From Holdemania massiliensis (GTDB lineage Bacteria > Bacillota_I > Bacilli_A > Erysipelotrichales > Erysipelotrichaceae), in NCBI RefSeq assembly GCF_022440805.1, contig NZ_JAKNTK010000001.1:2852001-2916000 (forward strand): a stretch of 64,000 nucleotides of DNA, given 5' to 3'. Made by a program: the position numbers and the translations under genes. This document shows positions 58,651 to 64,000 of this stretch, in pieces. Numbering within the stretch: the stretch's first letter is position 1; each line of letters begins with the position of its first letter. The notes beneath the pieces are model-generated. The model made no database searches. It was not told the DNA's origin and saw only the letters and a list, made by a program, of their open reading frames with translations.

Positions 58651-59871
58651 TTACTTCTTTAAATTGACCGTTGCTTTGACGATGTTTAACAAAATTTCAA
58701 CCACTTTGTGCATCTCCTGAATGCTGCAGACCTCATAACGGCCATGACAGTTCGCGCCGCCGGTTCCTAAATTCGGACACGGCAGTCCCATAAATGTCAA
58801 TCGCGCTCCGTCAGTTCCGCCGCGAACCTTTTCCACCCAAGGCTGAAGTCCTGCTTCAGTGATCGCCTGCTTTGCCAGATCCACAATCCATTCCTGATCT
58901 TTCAAAATTTCCTTCATGTTGCGATAGGATTCCTTAATCTCAACTTGAACCAGCGGCTGTCCGTACTTCTGATTCATATATTCCCCAGCCGCTTTCATCA
59001 TCGCCATCTGTGCCTCAAACTGAGCGCTGTCATGATTGCGGATGATATATTCCATAACGGCCTGTTCAACATTGCCCTGCATGTTGTTCAGATGGTTAAA
59101 GCCTTCTGTTCCTTCGGTATATTCAGGACGGTTAAAGACCGGCAGCATCGCATGGAATTCCATTGCGACATTCAGCGCGTTGATCATTTTGTGTTTGGCG
59201 CTGCCTGGATGAATGGAAAAGCCCTGAACCGTAACTTTTGCACTGGCAGCATTGAAGGTTTCATCACTGATCGCTTCCATCTCCCCGCCGTCAACGGTAA
59301 ACGCAAAATCCGCGTGGAAATTCTCAACATCAAACTGATCAGCGCCCCGACCGATTTCTTCATCCGGAGTGAACCCGATCCGAATTTCACCATGTTTGAT
59401 CTCCGGGTGGATCAATAAAGTTTCCGCCATCGTCAGAATATCCGCAATTCCCGCTTTGTCATCAGCTCCCAATAAAGTATTCCCGTCTGTAACAATCAGA
59501 TCCTGTCCAACATACCGCTGCATGTTCGGAAAATCGCTGACCTTTAATGTAATCTGATCGTTGAGCTGGATATCCTTTCCATCGTAGTTGGAAACAATCC
59601 GCGGATTGACGCCTTCCCCGCAGAAATCCGGCGCCGTATCCATGTGCGCGATAAAACCGACTGTCGGTACCTCAAAATCGAGATTGGACGGAATCCTGCC
59701 GTATAAATAACCACGGTCTTCATGGACTTCCTGAATGCCCATCTGTTCCATCTCTGCTTTGAGCACCTTTAAAAGATCCAGCTGACAGGCAGAGCTGGGA
59801 ACTGTCGGACTTTCCGGATCCGAAACCGTATTGATTTTGGCATAGCGAATTAATCGTTCTTCTGGGGTCAT
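58651..59871 (-). CDS. pepT: Peptidase T (tripeptide aminopeptidase)
   Basis: 406-residue M20 metallopeptidase of the PepT type. Two-zinc site residues: IAHMDTAPD (His, Asp), GADDKAG (bridging Asp), TPDEEIGRGAD (catalytic Glu pair), VDGGEM (Asp) and CHGRYE (His); SIHPGSAK is the typical second motif. It removes the N-terminal residue from tripeptides in the cytosol. The ATG overlaps the DUF1349 gene end by four bases and follows GAGGAATAAACT. Confidence 0.95.
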   Translation of the reverse strand: MTPEERLIRYAKINTVSDPESPTVPSSACQLDLLKVLKAEMEQMGIQEVHEDRGYLYGRIPSNLDFEVPTVGFIAHMDTAPDFCGEGVNPRIVSNYDGKDIQLNDQITLKVSDFPNMQRYVGQDLIVTDGNTLLGADDKAGIADILTMAETLLIHPEIKHGEIRIGFTPDEEIGRGADQFDVENFHADFAFTVDGGEMEAISDETFNAASAKVTVQGFSIHPGSAKHKMINALNVAMEFHAMLPVFNRPEYTEGTEGFNHLNNMQGNVEQAVMEYIIRNHDSAQFEAQMAMMKAAGEYMNQKYGQPLVQVEIKESYRNMKEILKDQEWIVDLAKQAITEAGLQPWVEKVRGGTDGARLTFMGLPCPNLGTGGANCHGRYEVCSIQEMHKVVEILLNIVKATVNLKK

Positions 59872-60467
59872 AGTTTATTCCTCTTTTCTTCCCATTGCAG
59901 GCTTTCAATCATCATATCAAAGAATTCAGCGTCAAACGACGAATCACCCGGGCTGCAGGCATAAAATCCGGCCTGGACGACGCCCTCGTTCAGCGGCAGT
60001 GCAAATTCCCGCAACCACTTGAACTTCAGGCCGTTAAACGAAAATTCGATGCGGAATTCATTCTGCCATCGATGCAGCCGTAGCGTCAACGTATGGATGC
60101 CGCTGGAAATCGGCATCCCAGCCCAATCCGAAAATCCCCCGTAAGTAACTGTCGAACAGATTGATGACGTCTGTTCATCGCGATATTCAATTCCCGCCTT
60201 GCACCAGTTGGAAGGATCGCCCATGACAAAGAGGCCCAGCTGATCATAAATTTCATGCAGCTGCGCGCGGATTGTAACCGTTAATGTAAAATCCTGGCGG
60301 ATTGGCAGCAAGATCGCATGGCCGCTGAATTTTTCCAGCTGCCGCGATTGGTTAAACCAAAAATCTGTCGCCGGTTCCGTACTCAGGATAATTCGATTTT
60401 TACCCGTCGTCCATAACGCCGGGCGGTTGATCCAAGTCATCAACGAAGTATCCAGCCGCTTTTTCAT
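59868..60467 (-). CDS. DUF1349 (concanavalin-like) protein
   Basis: 199-residue soluble protein whose features DFTLTVTIRAQLHEIYDQLGLFV, WCKAGIEYRDEQT, FSDWAG and LREFALPLNEGVVQAGFYACSP match DUF1349 (also called regulation of enolase 1-like), a concanavalin-type beta sandwich of unknown function, perhaps sugar binding. Co-transcribed with pepT. Promoter TGATATAAT (60500-60492) and a GAGGAAGG ribosome site precede the ATG. Confidence 0.87.
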   Translation of the reverse strand: MKKRLDTSLMTWINRPALWTTGKNRIILSTEPATDFWFNQSRQLEKFSGHAILLPIRQDFTLTVTIRAQLHEIYDQLGLFVMGDPSNWCKAGIEYRDEQTSSICSTVTYGGFSDWAGMPISSGIHTLTLRLHRWQNEFRIEFSFNGLKFKWLREFALPLNEGVVQAGFYACSPGDSSFDAEFFDMMIESLQWEEKRNKL

Positions 60468-60491
60468 AGTTAGCCTTCCTCACCTGCTTTT

Positions 60492-60500
60492 ATTATATCA
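60492..60500 (-). promoter_or_regulatory. Extended -10 promoter of the DUF1349-pepT operon
   Basis: Minus-strand TGATATAAT about 25 bases before the ATG at 60467; no clear -35. Confidence 0.65.
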
Positions 60501-60569
60501 AATTCCCCGAAGAATAGAATTTTGAAAGTGAAAATAAGATGAAAAGAAAACAAAATTCAGGCATGACAA

Positions 60570-60624
60570 TTGACTTTTTTATTTAAATGGTTAATATTTA
60601 ATGCATTAATTATTAAATAATTAA
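60570..60624 (+). promoter_or_regulatory. MarR promoter with overlapping palindromes
   Basis: TTGACT (60570-60575), 16-base spacer, TAATAT (60592-60597). Immediately downstream come TTAATGCATTAA (60598-60609, perfect 12-bp palindrome) and TTAATTATTAAATAATTAA (60606-60624, perfect 19-bp palindrome), which overlap by four bases. MarR dimers bind AT-rich dyads of this kind; occupancy would block transcription. Confidence 0.78.
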
Positions 60625-60640
60625 GGATTGGAGACTAGCC

Positions 60641-61099
60641 ATGATCTATGAAGCGGATGAGAATGAACTGATGAATCTTGTACGGAGTGTGAACAATCAC
60701 ATGAACCATGTGCTGAATCAATTTTACTCGCCTTACGGACTCACACGGCCTCAGGCGATTGTTCTTTCTGAGATTGAACGCCATGGTCCGGTTACGGTCA
60801 GTCTGCTTGCACAGCGGCTGGGCATGACCACAAGCAATCTCTGCCTGATTGCTCAACGACTGGAAAAGAGCGGTTTTTTAAAGCGCAACCGGGATCCGGA
60901 GGATCAGCGCAGCGTCATCTTAATCAACACGATGAAAAGCCACGAGCTGATCCACCAGGTTCAGGAAAGTGTCAATGAAATGATCCGGCAGCGGCTGGAA
61001 TACACCGATCCCGAAAATCTGGATAAGATAATGGAGGGACTGCGGTTATTAAACGCTGTCATGATGAAACAGAATCAGGGGGACAAAGCATGCGATTAG
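60641..61099 (+). CDS. MarR family transcriptional regulator
   Basis: 152 residues. Winged helix YGLTRPQAIVLSEIERHGPVTVSLLAQRLGMTTSNLCLIAQRLEKSGFLKRNRDPEDQRSVI, with the DxRS wing typical of MarR, and flanking dimerisation helices. GGAG precedes the ATG by nine bases. The 3' end overlaps the activase gene by ten bases, so both lie in one operon; the ligand might be an aromatic or acyl-CoA compound, as for other MarR proteins linked to CoA-ester metabolism, but this is inference. Confidence 0.92.
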   Translation: MIYEADENELMNLVRSVNNHMNHVLNQFYSPYGLTRPQAIVLSEIERHGPVTVSLLAQRLGMTTSNLCLIAQRLEKSGFLKRNRDPEDQRSVILINTMKSHELIHQVQESVNEMIRQRLEYTDPENLDKIMEGLRLLNAVMMKQNQGDKACD

Positions 61100-63996
61100 G
61101 AATAGATATTGGATCCACAACGATCAAATATGTCGTCCTGGACGATGAAGGACGTTGTATTGATCAGGATTACCAGCGCCACAGCTGTCAGATTACGGAA
61201 AAGCTGATCGAGGTGCTGCAGAAGGTATCCGCCAAATACAATCAGCCGGCTATGGCGCTGGCGGTTTCCGGCTCCGCTGCAATGGGCTTGCAGGAAAAAT
61301 GCAGCCTGCCGTTTGTGCAGGAGGTGTATGCAACGCGGATCGCCGCAACCAAGACCCTCAGCGAAGTCGACTGCATCATCGAACTGGGTGGGGAGGATGC
61401 GAAAATCCTGTTTCTCAGCGGGGGTTTGGAAGTCCGGATGAATGGTACCTGCGCCGGCGGCACGGGCGCGTTTATCGATCAGATGGCCACGCTGCTGAAT
61501 CTGAGCGCGGAAGAAATGAATGAGGCGGCCAAACAGGCGGAAAAAATCTATACGATCGCTTCCCGCTGCGGCGTCTTTGCCAAGTCCGATATCCAGCCGC
61601 TGATCAATCAGGGTGCGGATAAGGAAGATCTGGCGGCCAGCATTTATCAGGCCGTCGTCAATCAGACGATTCAGGGTCTGGCGCAGGGACGGAAAATCGA
61701 AGGTTCCGTCGTGTATTTAGGCGGCCCACTGACCTTTAACAGCGAACTGCGTTCTGCTTTTGACAAGACGCTGAAGCTCACCGGCATCTGCCCGGAAAAC
61801 AGTCTTTACTACGTCGCGATCGGAACCGCAATGTTAGCAGAACAGCCGGTTTCCTTCGCCGAAGCGATCCAGCAGCTACAGACGATGGACAGTTCCAGCT
61901 TTGTCCGCTCCCTGCCGCCGTTGTTTGCCAGCGAAGAGGAATACCAGCAGTTTTACAACCGGCATCAGCGCAATCAGGTCAGGGTTCATGAACCCAAGGA
62001 AATCATTGGCCGCTGTGCTTTAGGCATTGACGCCGGCAGCACAACCGTCAAGATGGTGCTGATCAACCAGCAGGAGGAAATTCTGTATTCGATGTATCAG
62101 CCGAACCAGGGCAATGCGCTGCAGCTGGTGCGGGAAGCGTTGATCGAACTGTTTCAGAAAAATCCGCAGATGGAAATTGTCTCCAGCTGCGTTACCGGTT
62201 ATGGAGAAGATCTGATCCGCAGTGCCTTTGGCGTTGACTGGGGAATTGTTGAAACGATGGCGCATTTCACTGCCAGCCGCAAATATATGCCGGATGTTGA
62301 TTTCATCATTGACATTGGCGGTCAGGACATCAAATGCTTTAAGATTCACAATGGGACGATTGACAACATTTTCTTGAATGAAGCCTGTTCGAGCGGCTGC
62401 GGCAGTTTCCTGCAGACCTTTGCCAACGCGTTGGGCTATGACATTGAGGATTTCTCCCGGCTCGGCCTGTTCGCCAAGCATCCGGTCGATCTGGGCAGCC
62501 GCTGTACGGTATTTATGAATTCTTCGGTCAAACAAGCGCAGAAAGACGGCGCTACGATTGATGAAATCTCAGCCGGACTGTCGATCAGCGTTGTTAAAAA
62601 TGCCTTATACAAAGTCATCCGCACTGCCGATGCGCGGTCTTTAGGCAAGCATATCATCACGCAGGGTGGCACCTTCTACAATGACGCGGTGTTAAGAGCC
62701 TTTGAGCAGGAGCTGGATACCGAAGTGATCCGTCCCAACATCGCCGGCCTGATGGGCGCTTACGGCTGTGCGCTGCATGCCCTGCGGCATTGCCCGGACA
62801 GTTCTTCCTTATTGACGCTGAAACAGCTGGAAGAATTCCACAATGAGATCCGCTATGTCCAATGCGGCCTGTGCAACAACCATTGCCGGCTGACTGTCAA
62901 CCAGTTCTCTGATGGCCGCCGCTACATTGGCGGCAACCGCTGCGAACGGCCAGTGACCAAGAAAAGCACCGCCCAGGATTTAAATATCTATGCCGTAAAA
63001 CGCGAGCTATTGGGCCAATATCAGCCGATCCCGGGTTCACGCGGCAAAATCGGCCTGCCTTTGGCGCTGAACATGATGGAACTGCTTCCGTTCTGGTACA
63101 CCTTCTTCACTGAATTGGGCTTTGAGGTCGTGACCTCCGGATTTGCTTCGCTGGAAAAATATCAGAAGGCGCAGAATTCGATTCCTTCCGATACGATCTG
63201 CTTTCCAGCCAAGCTTGTCCACGCCGCGATTCAAACCTTGCTTGACCAGCAGATTCCGGCCATTTTCTATCCATGCATGACCTACAACATGCGGGAGAAA
63301 AACGCCGACAACAATTATAACTGTCCGGTTGTCGCCTACTATCCAGAGGTCATTGCCGCCAACATGCAGCAGGTAACGGAATGCGATTTCATCTACGATT
63401 ATGTTGGTATTCACCGCAAAAATGACTTCCCGATTAAGATTCATAAAATCTTAAGTCAGCATTTCCGGCTTGGCCTGCGCGAGGTGATCAAGGCCAGCAA
63501 GAAAGCGTATGAGGCTTACGATCAGCACCTGGAAACCATTCGTCAGAAAGGTCAGGAAATCATCACCCAGGCTCAGCTGGACGACCGTGAAATCATCGTT
63601 TTAGCTGGTCGGCCCTACCATGCGGATCCTTTAGTTTCCCATGATATTGACAAGCTGATCACCAGCTACGGCGCGGCAGTGATCAGTGAAGATGTCATCA
63701 ACGAGGAAGTCGGCAAGAAGGAATTAGGGGTCTGGAATCAATGGACTTATCATTCCCGGCTGTATGCGGCGGCGCGGTATGTCGCAAAGCAAAAGAAGAT
63801 GAATCTGGTGCAGTTGGTTTCCTTCGGCTGCGGCGTCGATGCGATTACGACCGATGAAGTGCGGGAAATTCTTGAAGCTCAAGGCAAGATTTACACCCAG
63901 ATCAAGATTGATGAAATCACCAACCTGGGCGCGGTCAAAATCCGTCTGCGTTCCCTGTTCGCCGCTTTGAAACAGGAGGAAGAAAATCATGACTGA
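61090..63996 (+). CDS. 2-hydroxyacyl-CoA dehydratase activase-like protein (duplicated activase plus DUF2229)
   Basis: 968 residues. Residues 1-260 are a BadF/HgdC-type ASKHA ATPase: LGIDIGSTTIKYVV, Fe-S ligands in NGTCAGGTGAF and ASRCGVFAKSD. A second copy at about 300-570 begins ALGIDAGSTTVKMVLI, with NEACSSGCGSFLQ and GSRCTVFMNSS. From about 640 a DUF2229-type region (DTICFPAKLVHAAIQTLL) follows. HgdC proteins couple ATP hydrolysis to electron transfer into 2-hydroxyacyl-CoA dehydratase; the large fused versions are uncharacterised. In many Firmicutes the dehydratase-like part is fused to it; here it appears split, with the next gene starting inside the stop. Confidence 0.85.
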   Translation: MRLGIDIGSTTIKYVVLDDEGRCIDQDYQRHSCQITEKLIEVLQKVSAKYNQPAMALAVSGSAAMGLQEKCSLPFVQEVYATRIAATKTLSEVDCIIELGGEDAKILFLSGGLEVRMNGTCAGGTGAFIDQMATLLNLSAEEMNEAAKQAEKIYTIASRCGVFAKSDIQPLINQGADKEDLAASIYQAVVNQTIQGLAQGRKIEGSVVYLGGPLTFNSELRSAFDKTLKLTGICPENSLYYVAIGTAMLAEQPVSFAEAIQQLQTMDSSSFVRSLPPLFASEEEYQQFYNRHQRNQVRVHEPKEIIGRCALGIDAGSTTVKMVLINQQEEILYSMYQPNQGNALQLVREALIELFQKNPQMEIVSSCVTGYGEDLIRSAFGVDWGIVETMAHFTASRKYMPDVDFIIDIGGQDIKCFKIHNGTIDNIFLNEACSSGCGSFLQTFANALGYDIEDFSRLGLFAKHPVDLGSRCTVFMNSSVKQAQKDGATIDEISAGLSISVVKNALYKVIRTADARSLGKHIITQGGTFYNDAVLRAFEQELDTEVIRPNIAGLMGAYGCALHALRHCPDSSSLLTLKQLEEFHNEIRYVQCGLCNNHCRLTVNQFSDGRRYIGGNRCERPVTKKSTAQDLNIYAVKRELLGQYQPIPGSRGKIGLPLALNMMELLPFWYTFFTELGFEVVTSGFASLEKYQKAQNSIPSDTICFPAKLVHAAIQTLLDQQIPAIFYPCMTYNMREKNADNNYNCPVVAYYPEVIAANMQQVTECDFIYDYVGIHRKNDFPIKIHKILSQHFRLGLREVIKASKKAYEAYDQHLETIRQKGQEIITQAQLDDREIIVLAGRPYHADPLVSHDIDKLITSYGAAVISEDVINEEVGKKELGVWNQWTYHSRLYAAARYVAKQKKMNLVQLVSFGCGVDAITTDEVREILEAQGKIYTQIKIDEITNLGAVKIRLRSLFAALKQEEENHD

Positions 63997-64000
63997 CAAT
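63989..64000 (+). CDS. Start of the next gene, probably the dehydratase-like partner
   Basis: ATG at 63989 preceded by AGGAGG; MTDN visible before the window ends. It overlaps the activase stop by eight bases (ATGACTGA). By context likely the 2-hydroxyglutaryl-CoA-dehydratase-like half of the fused proteins known elsewhere; sequence is too short to confirm. Confidence 0.55.

Noticed and set aside
1..64000. rRNA, tRNA, insertion sequences, prophage genes
   Set aside because: No cloverleaf-like, rRNA-like, transposase or phage structural sequence was recognised in either strand.

Overview
The window looks like chromosomal DNA of a low-to-mid GC Firmicute. The evidence is the pcrA / ligA / CamS lipoprotein / gatCAB block, sigma-A type promoters (many with an extended TGnTATAAT -10), strong AGGAGG ribosome sites, simple stem plus T-run terminators, a two-component/ABC module and anaerobic enzymes (split 2-hydroxyacyl-CoA dehydratase activase, covalent-FMN fumarate-reductase-like lipoprotein, old-yellow-enzyme fusion). 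An anaerobic gut Erysipelotrichia such as a Holdemania relative would fit, but the genus is inference. No rRNA, tRNA, CRISPR array, transposase or phage gene was seen.

Layout. 0-8.8 kb (minus strand): information-processing genes gatB (partial), gatA, gatC, camS-like, ligA, then pcrA in its own unit, then a GNAT gene. 8.9-11.7 kb (plus): rRNA methyltransferase-like, RluA-type pseudouridine synthase and a VanY-type carboxypeptidase. 11.8-28.5 kb (mostly minus): a lone PTS EIID, a LysR regulator, an extracellular flavin-linked reductase, a polytopic membrane protein, a glycosyltransferase preceded by an AbrB-type gene, a patatin, a cell-wall amidase, the Mn exporter mntP under a yybP-ykoY riboswitch, a ChbG-like deacetylase, a Nudix hydrolase, cardiolipin synthase with a PHP phosphoesterase, a GNAT and a glutaredoxin. 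28.7-41.3 kb: lipoproteins, an ABC exporter pair, a PadR/DUF2812 pair with a striking operator, an enoate-reductase-like flavoenzyme, a thioredoxin-fold lipoprotein, an ABC-F ATPase and 1-phosphofructokinase.

41.4-47.1 kb is the most unusual part. Seven related stand-alone small-RNA genes (called A to G here), all on the minus strand, lie around an alpha/beta hydrolase gene and a BlaI/M56-protease operon. Each has a -10 box but no good -35. Six carry two half-sites of TTCACG type 11 bp apart, with the proximal one exactly 37 nt upstream of the -10; the seventh (C) has a shifted, weaker version. Each RNA is about 140-180 nt, ends in an intrinsic terminator, and presents UCCC/CCCC in the loops of one to three hairpins. 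This resembles in logic the anti-Shine-Dalgarno sRNAs of other Firmicutes (RsaE/RoxS type, or the CiaR-controlled csRNAs), but the promoter motif and the RNAs are not ones I recognise. Copies F and G are about 99% identical over 279 bp and flank the BlaI/M56 operon as direct repeats.

47.2-64 kb: a kduI/kduD uronate operon with a GntR-like palindrome, a WYL regulator, a PemK-like protein behind a small ORF, a HIRAN-domain protein, a two-component system with an ABC exporter and two small membrane-anchored proteins that share operator-like motifs, a GNAT starting at TTG, pepT with a DUF1349 gene, and a MarR regulator overlapping a large activase of the 2-hydroxyacyl-CoA dehydratase type whose partner gene begins at the last bases of the window.
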